A stretch of DNA of 64,000 nt, from contig NZ_CM009578.1 of NCBI RefSeq assembly GCF_002993885.1, forward strand, positions 809,251 to 873,250. The letters run 5' to 3'. Below the pieces are notes generated by a model. That model searched no databases and was not told the origin of the DNA. It was given only the letters and a program-made list of their open reading frames with translations. The position numbers were made by a program, and so were the translations under genes. Positions 16,904-25,447 of this stretch are shown here, piece after piece. The stretch comes from Sphingopyxis lindanitolerans. GTDB taxonomy: Bacteria; Pseudomonadota; Alphaproteobacteria; Sphingomonadales; Sphingomonadaceae. Position 1 is the stretch's first letter, and each line of letters starts with the position of its first letter.

Positions 16904-18340
16904 ATGGCAGATACACAAGAAATCGGCAAAGGCGGCGCGTCCGGCGAGCCGCGCGCTTCGTCGCTGCGGCAGCATCTTCCGTTTCTGAGCGCGCTGTTTC
17001 TCGCCGATATCGCGGGGGCGTTCGAAACCTCGATGATCTATGCCGCGGTCAAAAGCATCATCGCCGAATTCGGCGACCCGACCGCGGTCGGCTGGATGGT
17101 GACGATCTTTGGCCTGGTCGGCGCCGGTTGCGCCGCGATCTGCGGACGGCTGGGCGATATGTACGGACGCCGCAAGATATTGATCATCCTGCTCGCCGCC
17201 GGGACGGCGGGATCGATCCTGAGCGCCGCGACGACGAATTTCGGCCTTCTGCTGGTGGGGCGCGGCCTGCAAGGTCTCGGCGCCGGGGTCTTGCCGCTGC
17301 TGATCGGGCTGCTGCGCCAAAATCTGCCCGCCGAGCGCGTTCCCGTCGCGGTCGGGCTGATCGTATCGGCCGCTTCGGCGGGAACCGCGGGCGGTCTCGT
17401 CCTGGGGGGCCTGTTGGTCGATCATATGAGCTGGCGGTCGCTGTTCGTCGCCAGCGCGATCCTCGGCGCCCTATCGACGGTGACGGTCTGGCGGCTCGTG
17501 CCGCGCGCCGCCGGGTCGGATTCGGCCGCGCGGCTCGACTGGCTGAGCGCGATCCTTTTCCTGCCGGGGCTGGCGCTGCTGCTGCTCATGCTCGGCAAGG
17601 GCGCGGCCTGGGGCTGGACCGACGGCGCCACCCTCGTCGCGGGCGCTGCTGGAATCGCGCTGCTGGGCAGTTGGATATGGCGGAGCCTGCGCATCGCCGA
17701 CCCGCTCATCGACCTCCGGCTGCTGACGAACCGCGGCGTCGCGCTCGCCAATATCATCTCCGCGCTGGTCGCGCTTGGCGCGCTGCAGATCACGCTGATC
17801 TTTTCGCTGCTCCTCCAGTCGCCGACCTGGACCGGCATCGGGCTTGGCGTGTCGGCCACCGTTTCGGGGCTGGTCAAGCTGCCCTCGAACCTTCTCGGCA
17901 TCGCCGTTGCGCCGTTCAGCGGATGGCTGACGCAGAATCGCGGTGAGCGTGTTCCGGTCTTCGTCGGGGGAATCATGGTGATCGTCGGCTGGACCGCGAT
18001 GATCTTTTGGCATGGCTCGATCCTGGTCGTCGGCGCCATCTTGTGCCTCATCGCGGCGGGAACGACGATCCTGTATACCGCCATCCCCAATCTGATCGTC
18101 CCCGCGGTTCCCGAAGCCCGCACCAGCGAGGCGATCGGGACGATGTCGGTGATCCGCGCCGTCGCCATGGCCGCCGGGGCGCAGCTCGTCACCGTCCTGC
18201 TCGCGACGAGCACCGTCAGCAAGCCGGGCGAGAGCGGCCGCTATCCCGACGCCGCGGCCTTTACCCTGACGCTGGCCGTGATCGCGGCCTTGACGCTTTG
18301 CGGCACCGCGATGGCGTTTCTGATCAAGCGGCGGCGCTAA
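16904..18340 (+). CDS. MFS transporter, DHA2-like (14 helices)
   Basis: A 478-residue major facilitator superfamily protein. Its length and the number of hydrophobic segments (about 14) fit the drug/proton antiporter DHA2 type. The loop motif GRLGDMYGRRKI (after helix 2) and the motif-C-like GGLVLGGLL in the fifth helix region support this. It may export a toxic intermediate or move substrate across the inner membrane. The ATG has no ribosome-binding site; an AT-rich operator-like dyad abuts it. The stop overlaps that of the convergent DUF35 gene by 4 nt. Confidence 0.88.
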   Translation: MADTQEIGKGGASGEPRASSLRQHLPFLSALFLADIAGAFETSMIYAAVKSIIAEFGDPTAVGWMVTIFGLVGAGCAAICGRLGDMYGRRKILIILLAAGTAGSILSAATTNFGLLLVGRGLQGLGAGVLPLLIGLLRQNLPAERVPVAVGLIVSAASAGTAGGLVLGGLLVDHMSWRSLFVASAILGALSTVTVWRLVPRAAGSDSAARLDWLSAILFLPGLALLLLMLGKGAAWGWTDGATLVAGAAGIALLGSWIWRSLRIADPLIDLRLLTNRGVALANIISALVALGALQITLIFSLLLQSPTWTGIGLGVSATVSGLVKLPSNLLGIAVAPFSGWLTQNRGERVPVFVGGIMVIVGWTAMIFWHGSILVVGAILCLIAAGTTILYTAIPNLIVPAVPEARTSEAIGTMSVIRAVAMAAGAQLVTVLLATSTVSKPGESGRYPDAAAFTLTLAVIAALTLCGTAMAFLIKRRR

Positions 18341-18750
18341 AGGTCGGGTTCGAACACCGGGACATATAGCGGATCATGATGCTCGAACGCCACCCGCACC
18401 GGCAGCCCGATCCCGACCGCGTCGGGGGCGCAGTTGACGATGTTGGTGACGATCCGCAGATCGCTCTGCTCGACGAGTTCGACGATCGCGATCACATAGG
18501 GCGGCGGCACTTGCGGATTATAGGCATGGCAGTTGACGGTGTAGGTAAAGACGGTCCCCCTGCCGCTGACCGGCGCGATTTCGACATCGGGGTCGCTTTC
18601 GTCGATGTTCCAGAACGGGTGGAGCCAGCGGCCCGAGGCCTTGCTGCGCGCAAGATGCAGGACGCCGCTCCGCCCGCTGGTCCAATAGGCCTGGGTCGCG
18701 AAGGATTCACGGGCCAATATGCGCGGCGCCGCGGCGGGGATCAGAGTCAC
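18337..18750 (-). CDS. DUF35 OB-fold protein without zinc-ribbon cysteines
   Basis: A 137-residue stand-alone OB-fold (DUF35) protein. Family members partner SCP2-type thiolases or HMG-CoA-synthase-like enzymes and help bind acyl-CoA. The N-terminal rubredoxin-like knuckle, normally four Cys, reads LARSKASGRWLHPFW here with no Cys, so zinc cannot be bound there. The OB-fold part (GRGTVFTYTVNCHAYNP ... PPYVIAIVEL) is typical. It is divergent from the thiolase gene at 18849 across a perfect 35-bp operator, so the two are controlled together. In the Ltp2-ChsH2 system a DUF35 domain is essential for retro-aldol cleavage of steroid side chains; a similar role is inferred. Confidence 0.88.
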   Translation of the reverse strand: MTLIPAAAPRILARESFATQAYWTSGRSGVLHLARSKASGRWLHPFWNIDESDPDVEIAPVSGRGTVFTYTVNCHAYNPQVPPPYVIAIVELVEQSDLRIVTNIVNCAPDAVGIGLPVRVAFEHHDPLYVPVFEPDL

Positions 18751-18774
18751 GATCGAAAGCCTTCCTCTATGCGT

Positions 18775-18809
18775 GGCCTATTCACATACACATTGTATGT
18801 GAATAGGCC
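18775..18809. promoter_or_regulatory. operator site 3, perfect 35-bp palindrome
   Basis: The arm GGCCTATTCACATACA (18775-18790), spacer CAT, and its exact reverse complement (18794-18809) lie between the divergent DUF35 and thiolase genes. The core ACATACA-N3-TGTATGT is identical in half-site and spacing to the sites at 8304 and 9005, so the TetR protein encoded at 8353 is the likely binder. Confidence 0.88.
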
Positions 18810-18848
18810 AACCGCTAACGAGGTCGCAACGAACAACAGGCGGGAATG

Positions 18849-20024
18849 ATGACAGCAAAAGCCATAATATCGGGGATCGGAATCTCGGCCATCGGACGCA
18901 ACACCGACGTGTCGGCGCTGGATCTTACCGAGCAGGCGAGCCGCGCCGCCATCGCCGACGCCGGGCTCTCGCCGGCCGACATCGACGGCGTTGCGACGCT
19001 GGGAGACACCCCGCCCGCCGAAGCGTCCGCACGATTGGGAATCGCACCGCGCTACCATGGCGAAGGCTATAGCCGCGGCGGCCTTCTTTCCTATGTGATG
19101 GCGGCGGCCGAAGCCGTCGAGCAGGGCCGCGCCCGCCACGTCCTGATCTATCGCACGGTCAAGATGAAGGGCGGCAATATCACCGCAAAGGACGCGGACG
19201 AGGCGCGCAAGCGCGGCCCAAAGGCCCAGGCGGCGGCGACCGCGACCCTTCCCACGATGATGGCCGACACGCCCCAGTTGCTCGCCTATCACGGCTATGC
19301 CGCGACCAACTGGCTCGGCATGCACTGCCAGCGCCACATGGCGCTTTACGGGACGACGAAGGAGCAGCTCGGCTGGCTGGCGATCAACAGCCGCCGCAAT
19401 GCGGCCCTCAATCCGCTTGCCGTCCTGCGCGAGCCGATCACGATGGACGATTATCTGGCCGCCCCGATGATTTCGACCCCGTTCGGCCGACTCGACTGCG
19501 ACATTCCGATCGACGGATCCGCGGCCTTTGTCGTGTCGCATCCCGGCTATGCCGCCGACGCCCCCAATGCCGCGCCCGCGATCGAGGCGTTCGGCGGCTC
19601 GACCGGGCCGGGCGCATGGACCCTGCGCCCCGATTACCCCGCCATGGCGTCGGTCGATGCCGCGGCGGAAATGTGGAGCAAGACCGATCTGAAACCCGCC
19701 GACATCGATATCGCCCAGCTTTATGACGGGTTCACCTTCCTGACCTTCGCATGGCTCGAAGCCCTGGGAATCTGCGAACGCGGCGGCGCCGGACCGTTCG
19801 TCGAGGGCGCGACGCGGATCGCGCTCGACGGTGCGTTGCCGCTCAACACCTATGGCGGCCAACTATCGGCGGGGCGGCTCCACGGCCATTGGTCGCTGCA
19901 CGAAGCCTGCCTGCAATTGCGGCGCGAAGCCGGAGACCGGCAGGTCGCGAAGCCGCTTCGCGTCGCCGCGGTTTCGAACGGCGGCGGCCCGATCGCCGGA
20001 TGCCTGCTCCTCACCAGCGGTTGA
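18849..20024 (+). CDS. SCP2/Ltp2-like thiolase-fold enzyme (putative retro-aldolase)
   Basis: A 391-residue thiolase-superfamily protein. The position of the nucleophilic Cys reads YSRGG with no Cys, while the second half has the SCP2/Ltp2-type sequences AQLYDGFTFLTFAWLEALGI and NTYGGQLSAGRLHG with a conserved His. Together with the DUF35 partner encoded divergently, this resembles Ltp2-type retro-aldolases, which cleave beta-hydroxyacyl-CoAs of steroid side chains without a Cys nucleophile (family knowledge). A true thiolytic activity is therefore unlikely. Adjacent ATGs at 18846 and 18849 are both possible after GGCGGGA. Control is by the 35-bp palindrome upstream. Confidence 0.88.
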   Translation: MTAKAIISGIGISAIGRNTDVSALDLTEQASRAAIADAGLSPADIDGVATLGDTPPAEASARLGIAPRYHGEGYSRGGLLSYVMAAAEAVEQGRARHVLIYRTVKMKGGNITAKDADEARKRGPKAQAAATATLPTMMADTPQLLAYHGYAATNWLGMHCQRHMALYGTTKEQLGWLAINSRRNAALNPLAVLREPITMDDYLAAPMISTPFGRLDCDIPIDGSAAFVVSHPGYAADAPNAAPAIEAFGGSTGPGAWTLRPDYPAMASVDAAAEMWSKTDLKPADIDIAQLYDGFTFLTFAWLEALGICERGGAGPFVEGATRIALDGALPLNTYGGQLSAGRLHGHWSLHEACLQLRREAGDRQVAKPLRVAAVSNGGGPIAGCLLLTSG

Positions 20025-20120
20025 TGCCGGACGCCGCGCGCAACACCCTGTCACCCGTCGCGCGCACCACCGGCTTCACGGTGCGCGGAAACTTGCCTAT
20101 TGAGTTTTTCCACCTGATAC

Positions 20121-20145
20121 ACTTATATACCTACGTCATATAAGT
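20121..20145. promoter_or_regulatory. ACTTATAT-N9-ATATAAGT dyad before TonB receptor 2
   Basis: Perfect 8-bp arms (20121-20128 and 20138-20145) enclose ACCTACGTC. The dyad ends 14 nt before the receptor ATG, overlapping the expected promoter of the four-gene receptor/MFS/ligase/aldehyde dehydrogenase unit. The enclosed ACCTACGTC resembles half-sites of the other AT-rich dyads. Confidence 0.6.
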
Positions 20146-20159
20146 TCGGGAGAGAAAAA

Positions 20160-22448
20160 ATGGGTCGATTTCAGCGCATGGGCGCGATGCTGGGCGCGTC
20201 GAGTCTCGCATTGATCGTGGCAAGCAATGCAGCGCATGCCCAAACCGCGGCGCCGACGCCCGAATCGCCGGCCCCCGCCGCAGACGAGGCGCCGTCATCG
20301 GATCGCGACATCATCGTCACCGGGCAGCGCCGCGCATCGACGGTCCAGAACACCGCGGCGGCGATCAGCGTCCTGACCGCCGACCAATTGGCATCGACGG
20401 GCACCAATTCGAGCATGAGCCTGCAATTCGCGACGCCGGGCGTGACGATTTCGCAGGATCTGGGGCTGCAGACGCAGATCTATATTCGCGGTATCGGCAG
20501 CAATCTGCAGGGCATCGCGACGGGCAATAGCGTCGCGACCTATGTCGACGGCGTCTATATCCCGAACAGCATCCAGAGCGCGCAGCAGTTCACCGATGTC
20601 GAACGGGTCGAGGTGCTGAAAGGACCGCAGGCCACGCTTTACGGCCGCAACGCCACCGGCGGCGCCATCATCACCGTTTCGGCCGACCCGAAGTTCGAAT
20701 ATGGCGGTGCGGCCGATTTTTCCTATGGCAATTACAATGCGATTGCCGCGCACGGCCGCGTGAATATCCCCATCATCGCCGACCGGCTGGCGCTGAGCAT
20801 CGCCGGGCAGGTCAGCACGCGCGACGGTTATGTGAAGAATCTGTTCACCGGCAACGACATCAATTACGAAAAGTCGCAGGCGGTCCGCGGCGCGCTCAAG
20901 GCGGTGCTGACCGACAATCTCGAGGTCGTGCTGCGCGCCGACTATACCCATTCGGTGGCGAGCGACGTCTATAAGCTGTTCCCGCGCACCTCGGCCTATT
21001 ATTACACGCCGCCGAACACGATCGCCGACCAGACGCCGGGTCCGATGTATTTCACGCCCAATCCGCGCGAGGTCTATTATGACGTCGATCCGCGCAACCC
21101 GGCCAAGGATCGCGGCTATTCGGCGACGTTTCGCTGGAACACGCCGATCGGCATGCTGACGTCGGTCACCAGCCGCCGCAACTTCGATGCCGGGCCGATC
21201 TTTGGCGACAGCGACCAGACACCAAGCTTCGCGATCGCCTTTCGCGCCAAGATCAACACGATCGGTTCGACCCAGGGGTCGGACTCCTTCTATCACGACA
21301 CCTATCTGGCGACCGATTTCGACGGCCCGTTCAACCTGATCGTCGGGGCGAATTATTTCCACGACAAGGAATATGCCTTCGACCGATCGACCATCACCTC
21401 GTCCAATTCCTATGCCAAGACCGACGCCTGGTCGGTCTATACCGACGCGACCTTCGACCTGGCCGACACGCTGCGCCTGGTGGGCGGCGTGCGCTATTCG
21501 GACGAGAGCAAAAGCTATACGCGCGACACGCTGAGCGTCGCCACCGGCGCGGTGACGGCAACGGCGGGCAACAAGAAATCGTTCCAGAGCACCAATCCGC
21601 GGTTCGGCATCGAATGGCGGCCGCGCGCGGGGATGCTGATTTTCGCCACCGCGACGAGCGGGTTCAAGAGCGGCGGGTTCAATCCGACCGTTCCGGGGAA
21701 CGACTTCAACCCCGAAAAGGTCTGGGCCTATGAAGGCGGGATCAAGACGCGGTTGTGGGACAATCGCATCCGCCTCGCGACCTCGGCCTTTTATTATGAC
21801 TATTCGGATATCCAGGTGCTGCAATATATCACCGTGCAGCAGGGCACGCCGCCGGTCGCCACGCTGGTCCAGAATATCACCAATGGCGCGACGGCCAAGG
21901 TCTGGGGGCTCGATGCCGAAGCCGATGTCGACCTCAGCGACCATTTCACGATCAGCGGCGCGCTGTCGTTGCTGCACACCGAATTCGGATCGACGCAATT
22001 TTGCGATCCCCTGATGGGATCATGCACCGCGACCAACCCCGCCGACCGGCCGTTCGTCAATGTCGAGGGCAATCCCCTGACCCGCGCGCCAAAGGTTTCG
22101 GCCAATATCTCGGCCGAATATCGCGTGCCAACAAGCGCGGGCGATCTCAAGTTCCGCGCCAACGCCGCCTTTCGCGACCGGGTCTATTATACGGTGTTCA
22201 AGAATGAATTTTATTCGGGCGACCCTTATTGGCTGCTCGGCGGGTCGGTCCGCTTTGAAACCAAGGACAATTGGTTCATCGAAGCCTATGGCCAGAATCT
22301 GACCAACAAGCTGGCGATCACCAATATCATCGCCAGCGCGCCGGTGCGCAATTCGGCGACCGGGGCGCTGCTGCTCGGCACGCCCGCCACTTTTGAACGC
22401 TATGCGCCGCCGCGGACCTATGGGATTCGCATCGGGTTCAAATATTAG
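20160..22448 (+). CDS. TonB-dependent outer-membrane receptor 2
   Basis: A 762-residue receptor with signal peptide (cleavage near ASNAAHAQ), an acidic/proline linker, plug domain with DIIVTGQRRASTVQNTAAAI and the strand ERVEVLKGPQATLYGRNATG, and a 22-strand-type barrel ending in RIGFKY. A GGGAGAG box precedes the ATG. It is first in a plus-strand unit with an MFS carrier, an acyl-CoA synthetase and an aldehyde dehydrogenase, so it probably imports a compound oxidised to an acid and then activated with CoA. Confidence 0.94.
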   Translation: MGRFQRMGAMLGASSLALIVASNAAHAQTAAPTPESPAPAADEAPSSDRDIIVTGQRRASTVQNTAAAISVLTADQLASTGTNSSMSLQFATPGVTISQDLGLQTQIYIRGIGSNLQGIATGNSVATYVDGVYIPNSIQSAQQFTDVERVEVLKGPQATLYGRNATGGAIITVSADPKFEYGGAADFSYGNYNAIAAHGRVNIPIIADRLALSIAGQVSTRDGYVKNLFTGNDINYEKSQAVRGALKAVLTDNLEVVLRADYTHSVASDVYKLFPRTSAYYYTPPNTIADQTPGPMYFTPNPREVYYDVDPRNPAKDRGYSATFRWNTPIGMLTSVTSRRNFDAGPIFGDSDQTPSFAIAFRAKINTIGSTQGSDSFYHDTYLATDFDGPFNLIVGANYFHDKEYAFDRSTITSSNSYAKTDAWSVYTDATFDLADTLRLVGGVRYSDESKSYTRDTLSVATGAVTATAGNKKSFQSTNPRFGIEWRPRAGMLIFATATSGFKSGGFNPTVPGNDFNPEKVWAYEGGIKTRLWDNRIRLATSAFYYDYSDIQVLQYITVQQGTPPVATLVQNITNGATAKVWGLDAEADVDLSDHFTISGALSLLHTEFGSTQFCDPLMGSCTATNPADRPFVNVEGNPLTRAPKVSANISAEYRVPTSAGDLKFRANAAFRDRVYYTVFKNEFYSGDPYWLLGGSVRFETKDNWFIEAYGQNLTNKLAITNIIASAPVRNSATGALLLGTPATFERYAPPRTYGIRIGFKY

Positions 22449-22451
22449 TCC

Positions 22452-23783
22452 ATGGGACAAGAGATGAACGCGGCAGCGGCCGAAACCCGCGAACCCGCTG
22501 TCGCTTTCATGGCGTGGGTCGGCCTTGGCATATTGCTGATGATCAGCCTCGTCGCGTTCCTCGACCGGCAGATCATCTCGCTGATGGTCGGGATGATCAA
22601 GGACGACCTCCAGATCAGCGACGGCCAGATCGGGCTGTTGCAGGGGGCCGCCTTCGGCCTCGCCTACCCGCTGTTCGCAATCCCGCTCGGCTATGCGTCC
22701 GATCGCTTTTCGCGGCGCTGGGTGATTTTCCTCGGCATGATCTTCTGGTCGCTCGCGGCGACGGCGGGCGGCTTTGCGAACAGCTTCACCCCGCTCCTCG
22801 CCGCGCGGATCGGCGTCGGGATCGGCGAGGCCGCACTCGGCCCGGCCGCGATCTCGCTGCTCGGCGACAGTTTTCCAAGACATCGGCTGGGGCTGGTCAT
22901 GTCGATCTTTTCGGCAGGCGCCTTGCTGGGAAGCGGCATCGCGCTGGCGATCGGCGGCGCCGTCATCCATTGGGCGGGCCAGGGGCTGACCCTGCCGGGG
23001 CTCGGGCATCTGGCGCCATGGCAGGTGGCCTTCATCGTCACCGGATTGCCCGGCGCGATCATCGCGCTGCTCGTCTTTCTGGTTCCCGAACCGCCGCGAA
23101 AGAGCGGCGGCCAGGCCGGGACGGTGCCCTGGGCCGAACTGTTCGCCTTCATGCGGCGCCACGCCCGCTTCCTCTCCTGCTATATCCTCGGCTTCTCGAG
23201 CCTCCAGATCGCGACATGGGCGAGCCTGGCGTGGCTGCCCGCGGTCATCGAACGCAGCTATGGCTGGTCGATCGTCCAGGTCGGCGCGACGCTGGCGGTC
23301 TTCACGATCGCGATCGGGCTGCCGGGGCAGATCGGCAACGGGATGATCGTCGACCGCCTGTTCGCGCGCGGCATCCAGGATGCGCATCTGCGCTATTATG
23401 CCGGGGTGTCGCTGGTTGCGGCGCTGTGCGGCGTTCTCGCGCCGCTGGCCCCGACCGCCTATCTCTATCTCGCGATCCTGATCCCGCTCAAGTTCGCGAT
23501 GAATTTCGGCGGCGTGCAGGCGGCCACCGTGCAGATCGTCACCCCCAGCGCGATGCGCGGCCGGATGGCGGCGATCATGGGGACGATCGCGGCGACGATC
23601 GGCGGCACCAGCGGCCCGTCGGTCGTGGCGCTGTTCACCGACCATCTGTTCCGCGACGATGCCATGGTCATCTGGTCGCTGGCGCTGACCAATGCGATTT
23701 TCATGCCGCTCGCGGCGCTGCTATTCTGGTTCGGGATGAAGCCGATGCGCACGACCGTTGCCGAGTTGCACGCCGTCCGCTGA
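22452..23783 (+). CDS. MFS transporter (spinster-like/aromatic-acid type, 12 helices)
   Basis: A 443-residue major facilitator. It has about 12 hydrophobic segments. The N-terminal half has FLDRQIISLMVGMIKDDLQI and the signature loop PLGYASDRFSRRWVIF, typical of spinster-like and organic-acid MFS carriers common in sphingomonads. It starts 3 nt after the TonB receptor stop; ATG 22464 is an alternative start with a slightly better box. Its likely role is inner-membrane uptake of the ligand delivered by TonB receptor 2. Confidence 0.88.
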   Translation: MGQEMNAAAAETREPAVAFMAWVGLGILLMISLVAFLDRQIISLMVGMIKDDLQISDGQIGLLQGAAFGLAYPLFAIPLGYASDRFSRRWVIFLGMIFWSLAATAGGFANSFTPLLAARIGVGIGEAALGPAAISLLGDSFPRHRLGLVMSIFSAGALLGSGIALAIGGAVIHWAGQGLTLPGLGHLAPWQVAFIVTGLPGAIIALLVFLVPEPPRKSGGQAGTVPWAELFAFMRRHARFLSCYILGFSSLQIATWASLAWLPAVIERSYGWSIVQVGATLAVFTIAIGLPGQIGNGMIVDRLFARGIQDAHLRYYAGVSLVAALCGVLAPLAPTAYLYLAILIPLKFAMNFGGVQAATVQIVTPSAMRGRMAAIMGTIAATIGGTSGPSVVALFTDHLFRDDAMVIWSLALTNAIFMPLAALLFWFGMKPMRTTVAELHAVR

Positions 23784-23817
23784 CCCTGCCCAGACCCTTT
23801 GTGACGAAAGGTAAACC

Positions 23818-25353
23818 GTGTCCAAAACTCGCTCGCTCGCATTTGGCGTCCCGCCCGAGAAGATCCCCGAGCTCCGGCCGATGGGCGCATTGCTGACCCA
23901 TCAGGCGGGGCGCGACCCCGACTGGCCGGCGCTGACCTTCGACGGCCAAACGATGACCCGAGCCGAACTTGACGCGCGCGCCAATCGCCGCGCGCGGGCG
24001 CTGCTCGATCGCGGTGTCGGCGAAGGCGATTATGTGACGATCGGGCTGCGCAACGGCCCCGAATTTCACGAAACCGCGTTCGCGATCTGGAAAATCGGCG
24101 CGGTCCCCGCCCCGGTGCCGCACACCCTGCCCGACATCGAGTTGCGCGCGATCGTCGAGTTGGTCGCGCCAAAGCTGGTCATCGGTTTCGACGAGACGCG
24201 CCTTCCGGGCCATGCCGTCCTTCCGGCGGGCTTCGAACCCGACCCCGGCCTGTCCGATGCTCCGTTGCCCGAGAAGATTTCGCCGAGTTGGAAAGCGATC
24301 ACCAGCGGCGGCAGCACCGGCCGGCCCAAGGTGATCGTCGATCATTCGCCGTCGGTGTTCGACCCCGATATGCCGCGGCTGGGAATGGAGGTCGACGATG
24401 TCATCCTCAATCCCGCGCCGCTGTATCACAATGCGCCCTTCGGCTTCACCCACATGGCGATGTGCTGGGGCGCGCATGTCGTCGAAATGGCGAAGTTCGA
24501 CCCCGTCGAGGCGCTGCGACTGATCGAACGACACCGGATCAAATGGGTCTATCTGGTCCCGACGATGATGAACCGCATCGCCGCGCTGCCCGACGAGGTG
24601 CGCAGCAGCTTCGATGTCTCCTCGATCGAGATGGTCATCCATATGGCGGCGGCCTGCCCGATCTGGTTGAAGGAGAAGTGGATCGACTGGCTGGGCGCGG
24701 AGAAGATCTTCGAGCTTTATGCCGGGACCGAAGTCATGGGCGGCACCACCATCTCGGGCCCCGAATGGCTGCTGCACAAGGGTTCGGTCGGGCGCGTTTC
24801 GCCGAAAACGACCAGGATCGTCAACGATGACGGTGCGATTTGCGCGCCGGGCGAGATCGGCGAAATCTTTTTCCTGCCCGCGACCGGCAAGGGATCGACC
24901 TATCATTATCTGGGCGCCACCGCGAAGGCGATCGGCGAATGGGAAAGCTATGGCGACATGGGCTGGCTCGACGCCGACCATTATCTCTATCTTGCCGACC
25001 GGCGCACCGACATGATCGTCAGCGGCGGGTCGAACATCTACCCCGCCGAGGTCGAGGCCGCGCTCGACCAGCATCGCCAAATCGCCTCGAGCGTCGTCGT
25101 CGGCCTGCCCGACGACGATCTGGGCCACCGCGTCCATGCGATCATCGAACCGCGCGACGATGCCGCCGCCCTCGATCCGGCCGACATCGCCGACTTCGTC
25201 GCGTCGCGGCTGGCGCGTTACAAATTACCCTACAGCTATGAAATCGCATCGGGACGGCTGCGCGACGACGCCGGCAAGGTGCGCCGTTCGGCGCTGCGGT
25301 CGGATTGCATCGAGCGGATCGAGCGCGGCGAGCGATTTGCGCGCCTGCGGTGA
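23818..25353 (+). CDS. acyl-CoA synthetase (AMP-binding) 1
   Basis: A 511-residue member of the adenylate-forming family (acid + ATP + CoA to acyl-CoA). P-loop TSGGSTGRPKVI (about 161-172), the A5-type motif YAGTEVMGG, the hinge region GDMGWLDADHYLYLADR and the C-terminal catalytic Lys in DDAGKVRRSAL are present. The start is GTG after GAAAGG. It lies in the receptor 2 / MFS / aldehyde dehydrogenase unit, so it probably activates the acid formed by the dehydrogenase. Substrate specificity cannot be read from sequence. Confidence 0.92.
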   Translation: MSKTRSLAFGVPPEKIPELRPMGALLTHQAGRDPDWPALTFDGQTMTRAELDARANRRARALLDRGVGEGDYVTIGLRNGPEFHETAFAIWKIGAVPAPVPHTLPDIELRAIVELVAPKLVIGFDETRLPGHAVLPAGFEPDPGLSDAPLPEKISPSWKAITSGGSTGRPKVIVDHSPSVFDPDMPRLGMEVDDVILNPAPLYHNAPFGFTHMAMCWGAHVVEMAKFDPVEALRLIERHRIKWVYLVPTMMNRIAALPDEVRSSFDVSSIEMVIHMAAACPIWLKEKWIDWLGAEKIFELYAGTEVMGGTTISGPEWLLHKGSVGRVSPKTTRIVNDDGAICAPGEIGEIFFLPATGKGSTYHYLGATAKAIGEWESYGDMGWLDADHYLYLADRRTDMIVSGGSNIYPAEVEAALDQHRQIASSVVVGLPDDDLGHRVHAIIEPRDDAAALDPADIADFVASRLARYKLPYSYEIASGRLRDDAGKVRRSALRSDCIERIERGERFARLR

Positions 25354-25447
25354 AGTCGTTGAAAGATATTAAACCTCGATATACATGTTGACCAGACAAG
25401 GGGCCGGGGCAGAACACGCGCCGACCGCCGACCGGGAGGATTTCTGC

